From Bacteroidota bacterium (GTDB lineage: Bacteria > Bacteroidota > Bacteroidia > Bacteroidales > B18-G4): 40,466 nt of DNA. The first letter of the stretch is position 1, and the number at the start of each line of letters is the position of its first letter. A program made the position numbers and the translations under genes. The notes under the pieces are model-generated. The model made no database searches. It was not told the DNA's origin and saw only the letters and a program-made list of their open reading frames with translations. Positions 8,891 to 16,446 of the stretch are shown piece by piece. The stretch is taken from positions 1 through 40,466 of the forward strand of contig JABMQZ010000181.1 in the NCBI GenBank assembly GCA_013202965.1, in the 5' to 3' direction.

Positions 8891-10288
8891 TTAGTTTTTT
8901 GTTTTTTCATGCCTGCTTAAAAATGCCGGTATGCTTTCTGCCGCCAAGCGTTTTGCAATAATACGTTTTCTGTCATCCAATACATATATCACAGGAGTGC
9001 TGTAAATATCATACAAATCATGATAATCGCTTGTCAGACTGAGGTTTCCGTTAACATTTATCCAATCCAGGTTCTTTCTGGATATATAGTTTTTCCAGCT
9101 AATAAAAACGGTATCCGTATTCACGGCATAGATTTTTAGATTAAGATCTGTTGATTTGTAAAAATCATTGAGGATTTTTACTTCCTGTTTGCATTCTCCA
9201 CAGCTGCCGGACCAAAAAATTACAACAATATATTCTGCAACTATATCGTGCAGTGAAATAAACTCATTAAGAGTATCTGCCATGATCAGTAGCGGAGCGT
9301 ATTCACCCAATAATAAATATCGTAGTTGCTCAACCCGCTCAATCATGTTATTCTGTACAACAGGATTAAGCCATTCATATGTTTCATTGGTGAAGTATTG
9401 ATCGACCATATGAACAAAAATCCGGTCGTATCCCATGATATTGGAGACTTCATAAGTATTGGTGAAATACCATAAGAGGTAATCTCTCATCTCATGGTTC
9501 TCTGCAGTACTTTGGATCATTTTATCTATTTCCACTATTAGGCTGTCTGGTTGTTTAGGGATTACATCTGTCATATATCTTTCAAGCTTTGTGTGAAAAA
9601 CAGGAGTTCTTAAAACCCTGTCATCCGAAAGGTCGATGTTATCCCAATAATGTTTCCTGTAGTATAGATATGCTGATAAGGTATCATGGCGTCCGTTTTC
9701 AAGAAAAAAATCAGGAACCTCAGGATTACGCATTGTATTAAATAATAATGTAGTCAGAGATCCAGGGTTTTCTTTCATCAATTTAAGCTTGTATTCTATG
9801 CTCGCTGTATTTATGCTATCTATTTGCTGTTTGATCATTGCAGTACTTCCTTCATCAGGTGAAGATGAGATTGAGCTTTGGAGGCTTTTTATTTCACCAT
9901 AACATTGCCTGTTATATTTCAGGTAATTATAAAACAGGGTGTTTTCTTCAGAACCTTTTATGATCATGTCTTCTATGGGTGATTCCAAACTGCTTCTGAG
10001 AGAAAAATCCTGGTTTGCATCAATAAGGAATTCGAACAGTTTTTTCTTTTCTCCGCTAATAAAGAAATATACGCCTTGCTTTAAGGCTTCATGGCCTTCA
10101 AAAACGATCTTCCCATTTTTCGCATCTGCCGTATCTGAAATAGACAGTTTATTTCCGTAATAATGCCCGAGGAAGCCTATTGTATCTGAGTAAGCACGGA
10201 GGTTTATCCTGATTTTATACGGGGAATTCTGAGCAAAAACGGATAAAAATGACAGTGTTATGAATAGGATCAGGATTAGCTTTTTCAT
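8891..10288 (-). CDS. Thioredoxin-fold envelope protein (TlpA/DUF4369-like)
   Basis: This 465-residue protein has a signal peptide (ending SVFAQ) and three parts. Residues ~22-110 resemble the DUF4369-type beta domain of Bacteroidota thioredoxin-like proteins (YKIRINLRAYSDT... KIVFEGHEALKQGVYFF). A helical middle part follows. The C-terminal ~130 residues are a thioredoxin fold with the redox motif CGEC in FWSGSCGECKQE and the cis-proline motif STPVIYVLD. It probably acts as a periplasmic thiol-disulfide oxidoreductase; the partner is unknown. The CGEC active site differs from the common CPPC or CPHC of TlpA-like proteins. The gene is single and has a -7 element just upstream, back to back with the tRNA-Val promoter. 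Confidence 0.8.
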   Translation of the reverse strand: MKKLILILFITLSFLSVFAQNSPYKIRINLRAYSDTIGFLGHYYGNKLSISDTADAKNGKIVFEGHEALKQGVYFFISGEKKKLFEFLIDANQDFSLRSSLESPIEDMIIKGSEENTLFYNYLKYNRQCYGEIKSLQSSISSSPDEGSTAMIKQQIDSINTASIEYKLKLMKENPGSLTTLLFNTMRNPEVPDFFLENGRHDTLSAYLYYRKHYWDNIDLSDDRVLRTPVFHTKLERYMTDVIPKQPDSLIVEIDKMIQSTAENHEMRDYLLWYFTNTYEVSNIMGYDRIFVHMVDQYFTNETYEWLNPVVQNNMIERVEQLRYLLLGEYAPLLIMADTLNEFISLHDIVAEYIVVIFWSGSCGECKQEVKILNDFYKSTDLNLKIYAVNTDTVFISWKNYISRKNLDWINVNGNLSLTSDYHDLYDIYSTPVIYVLDDRKRIIAKRLAAESIPAFLSRHEKTKN

Positions 10289-10318
10289 CTTAAGTTTATA
10301 TATTCAGTAAATACAGGG

Positions 10319-10326
10319 CAAAATTA
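10319..10326 (-). promoter_or_regulatory. Bacteroidota -7 element for the thioredoxin-fold gene
   Basis: The minus strand reads TAATTTTG (TAnnTTTG), 30 nt before the start codon at 10288. No convincing TTTG -33 element is seen. Confidence 0.5.
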
Positions 10327-10337
10327 AGAATAATTAT

Positions 10338-10345
10338 TATTTTTG
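10338..10345 (+). promoter_or_regulatory. Bacteroidota -7 element for tRNA-Val
   Basis: TATTTTTG matches TAnnTTTG and ends 12 nt before the mature tRNA 5' end, a spacing that would start transcription close to the tRNA. Confidence 0.6.
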
Positions 10346-10357
10346 CCACATTCAGAA

Positions 10358-10432
10358 GGGGTGTTAGCTCAGTTGGTTTAGAGCGCATGCTTGACAGGCA
10401 TGAGGTCACTGGTTCGATTCCAGTACATCCCA
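10358..10432 (+). tRNA. tRNA-Val (anticodon GAC)
   Basis: All four arms fold. The acceptor stem pairs GGGGTGT with ACATCCC (one G-T). The D-arm is GCTC...GAGC, the anticodon stem is CATGC/GCATG around loop TTGACAG, and the T-arm is ACTGG/CCAGT around TTCGATT. Anticodon GAC reads GUC and GUU valine codons. The 3' CCA is not encoded; the discriminator A is followed by CAAAA. Confidence 0.96.
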
Positions 10433-10433
10433 C

Positions 10434-10463
10434 AAAAAACCCGAAATTTTTCGGGTTTTTTTG
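10434..10463 (+). terminator. Intrinsic terminator of tRNA-Val
   Basis: An A-run, the stem CCCGAAA/TTTCGGG with a 2-nt loop (effectively CCCGAA with a small loop), and then a run of seven Ts directly follow the tRNA. Confidence 0.85.
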
Positions 10464-10593
10464 TTTTTTCTTCCCCTTTTTCAGCTGTTTATTGAGAAAT
10501 CTTCAGTTTTTTTTAAAAAAAATCACATTTTATATATCTCATAACTAAGCAGTTATAAGATACTTTAACAAAAAATGATATTTTTTTTGTTTT

Positions 10594-10629
10594 ACAGGGT
10601 TACCTTTTTGACTTAATCGGTATTAATAA
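10594..10629 (+). promoter_or_regulatory. Candidate alternative-sigma promoter of the GG-peptide/CHAT unit
   Basis: ACAGGGTTACCTTTT (10594-10608), 6 nt, then AATCGGTATTAATAA (10615-10629). The first half is identical over 15 nt to a sequence just upstream of the sigma gene, and the second half matches there in 13 of 15 positions with 5 nt between the halves. This is the pattern of -35 and -10 boxes recognised by one sigma factor, here probably the one encoded at 14555-15127. Transcription would start roughly 70-80 nt before the peptide gene. An operator for a shared regulator is the alternative. Confidence 0.6.
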
Positions 10630-10708
10630 GTAATTGAAAGGAGAATTTCCTTTATAGTTTAATTCAAAAGTCTTAATTCAATTTTTACTTAATAAAAAGC
10701 CCTATCGG

Positions 10709-10828
10709 ATGAAAATTTTAACAGAAGACCTCAGGAACATTACAGTACTCAGTGAAATTGAAATGAACAAAATCTTTGGTGGTGACAATACAGGCACCAC
10801 GACTGAAGATGACGAGGCTTGGTTATAA
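10709..10828 (+). CDS. 39-residue double-glycine leader-type peptide
   Basis: ATG to TAA encodes a 39-residue acidic peptide. Residues 1-25 (MKILTEDLRNITVLSEIEMN then KIFGG) look like the GG-type leader common in Bacteroidota, with a hydrophobic L/I/M pattern and a Gly-Gly at 24-25. The remaining 14 residues, DNTGTTTEDDEAWL, are rich in Thr, Asp and Glu and end in Trp-Leu. There is no Sec signal and no cysteine in the tail. Known GG leaders are cut after Gly-Gly by C39-type transporters or similar proteases, or direct modifying enzymes; neither is encoded nearby. The next gene downstream, 120 nt away on the same strand, is a CHAT protease, so the peptide may be its signal or substrate, which is inference. 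A sigma-type promoter lies about 80 nt upstream. Confidence 0.62.
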   Translation: MKILTEDLRNITVLSEIEMNKIFGGDNTGTTTEDDEAWL

Positions 10829-10903
10829 ATTCCTTTCAAAATAATTTCTGAAGATTATCCTGCTATCGGACAAAGCTTTAAGTTGTTCGAAGCAAAGTTT
10901 TCG

Positions 10904-10925
10904 TAATAAAAGCATTATTTTATTA
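10904..10925 (+). other. AT-only hairpin between the peptide and CHAT genes
   Basis: TAATAAAA and TTTTATTA form an 8-bp perfect inverted repeat around GCATTA, 24 nt before the CHAT start codon. It could weakly attenuate read-through from the peptide gene or be a chance feature of AT-rich DNA. Confidence 0.25.
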
Positions 10926-10948
10926 ACTTTCGTTCCTAAATTAGCAGA

Positions 10949-13714
10949 ATGGAACGGAGGTTATTTTTTATTTCCTTAATAATTTTTCTTTTTTGTTTTT
11001 CTTTCCATGCTCATGCTTTTCAGGAAGATTCCCTTGGAATTATTCAATTAAACAAAAATGGCCGGCAATTAGCAATATCCGGCGATTTTGACGGTGCTGA
11101 AAATGCATACCTCGCGATTCTCCGGATTGATCCTAATTCATTTATGGCCAGAAACAATCTCGGGAATGTATATAAATACCTTGGGCGCTATAATGATGCA
11201 TTAAGAGTGTTTTTTGAAGCTACGGAGATTTTAATAGAAGAATGCGATCAGAACTGTTCGGATCTGCCATCAATGTATATGAACATTGGAATAATTTATA
11301 AGCAAAAGCAGGATTATGAGCTCGCACTTCAGTATCTGAATTATGCTGAGGGCTTATTCAATGCATCTTCGTCGATAAGCAATGAGTCAGCTAAGATCTA
11401 CAATAATCTGGGGAATATTTATTTTGGACTGAAGGATTGGCGCAAGGCACTTGTATCATATCAGAAAGGCATCCAGGTGAAAAAAATGCTGAATTCCGGA
11501 GGCTTGGATATTTCATACGCCAATTGTGCCAGTGCTTATGAGAACCTTGGCTTGTTGGATTCAGCAAAATTGTATTATAATTATTCTATCCAGGATAAAA
11601 TCAATGTATATGGTGATACGAGTTATAAATTGATAAGTGTATATAATAACTATAGTTGGCTTTTGCAACGTATGGGTGAAGATGAAAAAGCTTTTCAATA
11701 TCTGAGTGAAGCGCTGGGTTTTGCACAGGGATACTATGCTGAAAAACATCCAATAACATCAGAATGCCATAAATCCCTTGGATACTGGTATCTTGCTGAG
11801 GGTGATGTCGAAGAGGCCATTAAGTATTTCCAAAATGCTATAACAGCTGTGGTATTTGATTATTCCAATAATAATTATTTTGATAATCCCGGCCCGGGCA
11901 ATGAAATCATCTCTGAGCCTGTTTTGCTGGAAGCATTCAGGGGAAAAGCTCTTGCATTGGCAGAACAGTACAGGCAGACGCACGATCCCCAATTTTTGAT
12001 GGCCTCTCTTGAAACCCTGGAACTTGCAAATATGCTTGCAGAGAAAATGAGGTCTGCCTATTTAAGCCAGGAAAGTAAGTTATTAATTACAGAGAATTCC
12101 AGGATTGGCTTCGATAGGGCTATTAATACTGCTTTTGAACTGTATAAGATCACAGGTGAACTCGAATATGCGAATAAGGCCTTCATTTTTGCTGAGAAAA
12201 GCAAATCTTCGGTTTTGCTGGCATCTTTGCAGGAAGTTGAAAACAAAAAAAACCTCGGGATCCCTGTGGATTTGCAAAACTTTGAGCAGGATCTCAGGGC
12301 TGAAACAGATGTTTATAAAAAAAGGCTTTACGAGGAAAGACAAAGGGAAATAGTCGATTCTGCCAGGATAGGAATCTGGCAGGGAAAAATACTCTCACTG
12401 AGCCAGCAGCTGGATAGTCTTGCCAAGGTAATAAATGATGAATTTCCTGAGTATGCCTCTAAATATGATAATGAAGTTATAGACCTTGAGGGTGTAATGA
12501 GTAAGCTGAGGGCAGATCAGGTTCTTTTGGAATACACTATTACTGATACATCTCTATTTATCTTTGTGATCAAAAATGACAATTATTATATTAGCAGACA
12601 CACAATAGATTCAGGATTCTTTTCTATGATTGACATTCTTAGCAGGTTTCTGAGGAATAATGATTTTGCAAATAACACCATATCTGATTTCAAGGCCTAT
12701 AAGACAGCAGCATATTCACTGTTTACATATTTGTTTCTCCCGGTTCTTGACCAATTGGCTGACAAAGCCCTGCTTATTGTTCCGGATGGCCAGCTGGGCT
12801 ACATTCCCTTCGAAGTCTTATTGACTGAACTGGATGATAATGAGTCTATGGACTACAGGTCATTGCCATACCTGATCTATAAATACAGAACCAATTATTC
12901 ATATTCTGCCACGCTCTTATTCAGTGAAAAAAATAGCGAGGAAGCCAGATATGACCGCTTGCTTGCTTTTGCACCGACTTATGAAAATCTTTCGCAGATA
13001 AACAGTGAGAAGTTTCCTGCATGCCGTGATTACGCCACATATCTTGTTCCTCTGAAATTTACTTCGCAGGAGATAGAGAACATCAGTGCACTTGTTGAAT
13101 GCGATAAGTATGAATTTTATGAAGCAACCGAACAGGCTTTCAGAGATCAGGCACCCTATTATGATATTCTGCACCTTGCGATGCATACATTGATCAATGA
13201 TGATAATCCAATGTATTCACAGCTTGTTTTTACCCTTAATAATGATACTATTGAAGAGAATGACGGCCTTCTTAATACATATGAGATATTCAATATGACG
13301 CTCAGGGCAAGAATGACAGTCCTAAGTGCATGTAATACGGGTTATGGAAAACTCAGGAAAGGGGAGGGGATTATGAGTTTAGCCAGGGGATTTATTTTTG
13401 CCGGTATACCTACAATAATTATGACATTGTGGGCTGCTGAAGATCAGTCCGGATCTGTTTTGATGAGTAGTTTTTATGAAAATCTTGTTGACGGCATGGA
13501 AATAGATGAGGCATTAAGGAAAGCTAAGCTGCAATACCTTAAGAATGCGGATCAGCTCAGAGCGCATCCATATTTATGGTCGGGTTATGTAAGCATAGGC
13601 GCCACCAGACCCTTGTTACAACCGCAGAACTCAAGAATTCTTTTTCTTATCACAGGAATTCTGGGATTTGTGGTTTTAATAAGCCTGCTGTTTGCATTTT
13701 TTAGAAAAAAATAA
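10949..13714 (+). CDS. TPR-CHAT caspase-like protease, secreted and membrane-anchored
   Basis: This 921-residue protein has a signal peptide (residues 1-24, ending HAHAFQ) and then tetratricopeptide repeats over about residues 30-300, with motifs such as ARNNLGNVYKYLGRY and YNNLGNIYFGLKDWRKAL. A helical, coiled-coil-like linker follows. The CHAT peptidase domain covers about 560-885, and a C-terminal transmembrane helix at ~895-917 is followed by RKK. The expected dyad is present: His746 in HLAMHT and Cys795 in LSACNTG, with the GEGIMSLARGFIFAGIPTIIMTLW segment after it. The topology predicts that repeats and protease face the periplasm. CHAT proteins cut specific partners after sensing through their repeats; the substrate here is unknown. 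It probably shares a transcript with the upstream GG peptide and converges on the anti-sigma gene. Confidence 0.9.
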   Translation: MERRLFFISLIIFLFCFSFHAHAFQEDSLGIIQLNKNGRQLAISGDFDGAENAYLAILRIDPNSFMARNNLGNVYKYLGRYNDALRVFFEATEILIEECDQNCSDLPSMYMNIGIIYKQKQDYELALQYLNYAEGLFNASSSISNESAKIYNNLGNIYFGLKDWRKALVSYQKGIQVKKMLNSGGLDISYANCASAYENLGLLDSAKLYYNYSIQDKINVYGDTSYKLISVYNNYSWLLQRMGEDEKAFQYLSEALGFAQGYYAEKHPITSECHKSLGYWYLAEGDVEEAIKYFQNAITAVVFDYSNNNYFDNPGPGNEIISEPVLLEAFRGKALALAEQYRQTHDPQFLMASLETLELANMLAEKMRSAYLSQESKLLITENSRIGFDRAINTAFELYKITGELEYANKAFIFAEKSKSSVLLASLQEVENKKNLGIPVDLQNFEQDLRAETDVYKKRLYEERQREIVDSARIGIWQGKILSLSQQLDSLAKVINDEFPEYASKYDNEVIDLEGVMSKLRADQVLLEYTITDTSLFIFVIKNDNYYISRHTIDSGFFSMIDILSRFLRNNDFANNTISDFKAYKTAAYSLFTYLFLPVLDQLADKALLIVPDGQLGYIPFEVLLTELDDNESMDYRSLPYLIYKYRTNYSYSATLLFSEKNSEEARYDRLLAFAPTYENLSQINSEKFPACRDYATYLVPLKFTSQEIENISALVECDKYEFYEATEQAFRDQAPYYDILHLAMHTLINDDNPMYSQLVFTLNNDTIEENDGLLNTYEIFNMTLRARMTVLSACNTGYGKLRKGEGIMSLARGFIFAGIPTIIMTLWAAEDQSGSVLMSSFYENLVDGMEIDEALRKAKLQYLKNADQLRAHPYLWSGYVSIGATRPLLQPQNSRILFLITGILGFVVLISLLFAFFRKK

Positions 13715-13719
13715 ACAAG

Positions 13720-13745
13720 AAAAAACACGCCGAAGCGTGTTTTTT
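13720..13745. terminator. Bidirectional terminator between the CHAT and anti-sigma genes
   Basis: An 11-bp perfect stem (AAAAAACACGC/GCGTGTTTTTT) with tetraloop CGAA has A-run and T-run flanks, so it works in both directions. It starts 5 nt after the CHAT stop codon. Confidence 0.9.
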
Positions 13746-13787
13746 CAAAAGTCTGTCTTAATTCAATAAAGCTTGATAGAAGAAATA

Positions 13788-14558
13788 TCAGTCTTGAATA
13801 CTTTTTAGTATTTCATGCGCCCTGTCTTTGTAAAAACTATTGCTAAGACTGATATTACGGAAAAGATTCAATGCATTATCATCCTCATTCAGTTTAAGGT
13901 GGCATAGTGCGGCGTACCATTCTGCGCGCTCTATGTACAGGTTTTGTTTATGATCCATAATAAACTGGAATGGGAGCAATGCATCTTGGTATTGCCCTAA
14001 TTCAATATTTGAGATTCCCGAATAAAACTGCACAGGAATATTTTCTTTATCTGCATCCAGAACCTGAGAGAATAGTTCAAGTGCTGCGGGATAATCCATA
14101 TTTTCATATTTCTGGAATGCCTGGATCAATGTGGCATTCTGGCTGTTTGCGCCCCTGATGAGCATGGCTGCATCAGGCTGATAATATATTTTGAACAGGC
14201 TGTCATTCGATATATTCGAATCCGGACGCAGGAAATACAGCGACAAACTGGTAAAGATAAGCAGTACTACAAATGATGCTGCAGCAATTCTGGATAGCTT
14301 ATGCCGAAGTATTGTACGTAACAGGCCTGGCTGTTTCTTGTTTTGGGTGAGGTCGTGGACCAAATCAAGTTTCTTTCTTAATTCGATAACCTCACTTTCC
14401 TGGATTGCTTCATCTATTTCTTTGTGAAGCTCAAACTCAGCATTAAGTTCTGGATCATTTTGAAGGTCCAGATCGAAGTCCTCCAGGTCTTTCGCACTTA
14501 ATTCTCCGCTAAGTTTTTCATCGATAAGTTCAAACAGATCTTTTTCTAATGTTTTCAT
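13788..14558 (-). CDS. Membrane anti-sigma-like protein with periplasmic TPRs
   Basis: This 256-residue protein has an acidic cytoplasmic N-terminal region of about 80 residues (KLSGELSAKDLEDFD... LNAEFELHKEIDE), like the N-part of Bacteroidota anti-sigma proteins that lack a zinc motif. A single transmembrane helix at ~91-110 (IAAASFVVLLIFTSLSLYFL) follows, then a C-terminal region of about 140 residues with TPR-like helices (YPAALELFSQVLDADKENIPVQFYSGISNIELGQY). Its start codon overlaps the sigma stop codon in TCAT on the plus strand (ATGA), so the two are translationally coupled. It most likely holds the sigma factor at the membrane and senses an envelope signal through its TPRs. The CHAT protein also has periplasmic TPRs, so direct contact or cleavage between the two is possible but unproven. 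Confidence 0.75.
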   Translation of the reverse strand: MKTLEKDLFELIDEKLSGELSAKDLEDFDLDLQNDPELNAEFELHKEIDEAIQESEVIELRKKLDLVHDLTQNKKQPGLLRTILRHKLSRIAAASFVVLLIFTSLSLYFLRPDSNISNDSLFKIYYQPDAAMLIRGANSQNATLIQAFQKYENMDYPAALELFSQVLDADKENIPVQFYSGISNIELGQYQDALLPFQFIMDHKQNLYIERAEWYAALCHLKLNEDDNALNLFRNISLSNSFYKDRAHEILKSIQD

Positions 14559-15127
14559 TGCTTTATTTTATTGAATTCAGGGTCATTTTTAATCCTTTTC
14601 ACCAGTATTTCTTTACATTGGAATTTGCGTTTTTTGGCATACTTTTCACTTCCGAAACCCATGACCTGTGAGATATCCTCTAATGATTGTTTGGCAAAAA
14701 ACAATCTTAGTACTTTCTGGCAATCCTCACTTAGCGTGAGGAAATGCTTTTGATAAAGGTTGAATCTCTCACTCTTTTGATCATAAAATGATCTTTCAAG
14801 AGGTTCTTCAGCGAGTACAAATTCGCTGCCAGTGATCAGCTTTACATCGCCGGTTCTGCGTTTCTCAAGCTCCTTCAGCCAAAGGTTTTTAATAATGGCA
14901 TAAACATAAGTCTTAAAAGAGCATGTGATTACAAAATCCTTCTCGTTCACCTTTCTGTAAATAACAATTACAGCTTCCTGAAACACATCCTTGGCGTCAT
15001 CATCAGTGCCACTGTTGTTATTTACGAAACCTTTAACCGAAGGATAAAACTTCTTATATATGTACTCCAATGTATCGGAGTCATGTAACCGTATACCCTC
15101 CAGTAACGATTCTTCGATGTAATGCAT
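14555..15127 (-). CDS. Sigma-70 family (ECF-like) RNA polymerase sigma factor
   Basis: From the ATG at 15127 the product is 190 residues (MHYIEESLLEGIRLHD...). Sigma region 2 is visible in DVFQEAVIVIYRKV and FKTYVYAIIKNLWLKELEKRR. Region 4 is visible in CQKVLRLFFAKQSLEDISQVMG followed by the recognition helix around SEKYAKKRKFQCKEIL. An in-frame TTG at 15178 lies within the promoter-like repeat and is rejected as a start. The gene is followed by a membrane anti-sigma gene with a 4-nt overlap. The same bipartite motif lies before this gene and before the GG-peptide/CHAT unit, suggesting autoregulation and a specific local target. The leader would be unusually short, a few nucleotides to about 15. 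Confidence 0.88.
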   Translation of the reverse strand: MHYIEESLLEGIRLHDSDTLEYIYKKFYPSVKGFVNNNSGTDDDAKDVFQEAVIVIYRKVNEKDFVITCSFKTYVYAIIKNLWLKELEKRRTGDVKLITGSEFVLAEEPLERSFYDQKSERFNLYQKHFLTLSEDCQKVLRLFFAKQSLEDISQVMGFGSEKYAKKRKFQCKEILVKRIKNDPEFNKIKQ

Positions 15128-15138
15128 CACATTTCCAA

Positions 15139-15173
15139 TTATTAATTCTGATTTTTTGAAAAGGTAACCCTGT
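15139..15173 (-). promoter_or_regulatory. Candidate autoregulatory promoter of the sigma gene
   Basis: On the minus strand ACAGGGTTACCTTTT (15173-15159), 5 nt, then AATCAGAATTAATAA (15153-15139). It matches the element at 10594-10629 in 28 of 30 motif positions. It ends about 11 nt before the sigma start codon, so the mRNA leader is very short. Confidence 0.6.
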
Positions 15174-15348
15174 TTCAATAAAAATTTTTAAACATTTTTT
15201 CTACAAATAATGCTTAATGAATGAAAATCAGTGTGATAGTTAATAAATTATTTTTACTTTTTTTTTATATATACGACAAAAATAGACTTTTGTTCCATTA
15301 ATCTACAAATGCCTTTAATATTTTATGAATAATCGGGCTCAAATTCCA

Positions 15349-15356
15349 TATATTTG
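15349..15356 (+). promoter_or_regulatory. Bacteroidota -7 element for the EEP-family gene
   Basis: TATATTTG matches TAnnTTTG and lies 16 nt before the ATG at 15373. It falls downstream of an alternative in-frame ATG at 15325 and so argues for the later start. Confidence 0.5.
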
Positions 15357-15372
15357 TTTTAAACTAAGCTTC

Positions 15373-16422
15373 ATGAATTCGATTATTAAGGCGCTTTTCA
15401 CATTTGCATTGTCAATGATCATTTGGGGCCATGGTTTTAATGCCGAAGCATTTGGTCAGGATGATCAATCCATGCGTTTTGTATTCTATAATATTGAGAA
15501 TTTATTCGATATTGATGATGATTCACTGACAAATGATGAGGAATTCACACCGGATGGAGAAAAAAGGTGGACATATTCAAAATATATCAAGAAGTTAGAC
15601 CAGCTTGCCAAAACCCTGACTGGTATCGGTGAATGGCAGATACCTGCAATTGTTGGGCTTTGCGAAGTTGAAAATAGAAATGTTTTAATGGATCTGACAG
15701 CACACAGACTGCTTAAAGACTACCGCTATCATATCATTCATAGAGATTCGCCTGATCGGCGTGGAATTGATGTTGCATTATTGGTTCAAACTGATATTTT
15801 TGAACCCCTTGGCAGCATGTGGCTGGAAGTTAAATTTCCTTTTGATACAGCACTGACAAGCAGGGAAATTCTGTATGTTAAGGGCTTGCTCTTCGGCTCA
15901 GACACCTTGCATATTTTTATCAATCACTGGCCCTCCCGCTGGGGCGGAAAAGAGTACACTCAGACCAAAAGGATACAGGCGGCCAGGGTTCTTAAATATT
16001 ATACGGATTCTTTGTTCAAGGCTTTAAGCGATCCTTCTATCCTTATTGCGGGCGACTTCAATGATACACCCCTTGATTCATCCGTACACAAAATTTTGAA
16101 TGCCAGGGCTGAAATTTCTGAAGGAACGCAGGGTTTATTCAACCTGATGTTTCCCATTTATTCAGCAGGATCATCAGGGACTTTAAAATACAGGGCAAAT
16201 TGGGAAGTATATGATCAGATCATTGTTTCCGGAGCATTACTGGATTCAAAGGGGCTGAAAGTAGAAGGGAAAAAGGCACATATTTTTAAGCAGGATTATT
16301 TGTTGATCGAGGATGAAAAGTACATGGGTTATAAACCATTTCGTACCTATTCAGGGCCTTCATACAAAGGCGGGTTCAGTGATCATTTGCCTGTTTACAT
16401 TGATTTGCTTCGTTCCAGGTAA
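15373..16422 (+). CDS. Endonuclease/exonuclease/phosphatase family protein, secreted
   Basis: Using the ATG at 15373 (supported by the -7 element and by a signal peptide beginning MNSIIKALFTFALSM), the product is 349 residues. The EEP fold is marked by FYNIENLFD, GLCEVENRNVL, RRGIDVALL, NHWPSRWGG, IAGDFNDTPLD and FSDHLPVYID, which together supply the metal-binding Asn, Glu, Asp/Asn and the catalytic His/Asp. The family hydrolyses phosphodiester bonds in nucleic acids or phosphate esters in lipids and inositides. Close Bacteroidota relatives are exported and may act as extracellular nucleases or phosphatases; the exact substrate cannot be read from the sequence. The gene stands alone and converges on cysH. 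Confidence 0.88.
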   Translation: MNSIIKALFTFALSMIIWGHGFNAEAFGQDDQSMRFVFYNIENLFDIDDDSLTNDEEFTPDGEKRWTYSKYIKKLDQLAKTLTGIGEWQIPAIVGLCEVENRNVLMDLTAHRLLKDYRYHIIHRDSPDRRGIDVALLVQTDIFEPLGSMWLEVKFPFDTALTSREILYVKGLLFGSDTLHIFINHWPSRWGGKEYTQTKRIQAARVLKYYTDSLFKALSDPSILIAGDFNDTPLDSSVHKILNARAEISEGTQGLFNLMFPIYSAGSSGTLKYRANWEVYDQIIVSGALLDSKGLKVEGKKAHIFKQDYLLIEDEKYMGYKPFRTYSGPSYKGGFSDHLPVYIDLLRSR

Positions 16423-16446
16423 TCCGGACAAGTTCGATAAGCTTAT

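Noticed and set aside
10358-10432. tRNA-Val as an integration site for a mobile island carrying the CHAT locus
   Set aside because: I found no repeat of the tRNA 3' end elsewhere in the window and no integrase gene.
10850-10895. A decayed second copy of the GG-peptide gene start (shared CTATCGGA and a similar AAA/TTTAA stretch)
   Set aside because: Only 8 nt match exactly and no GG-leader frame follows; chance cannot be excluded.
15128-15178. Extended sigma protein start at TTG 15178
   Set aside because: The extra codons lie across the promoter-like motif, and TTG is a poor start compared with the ATG at 15127.
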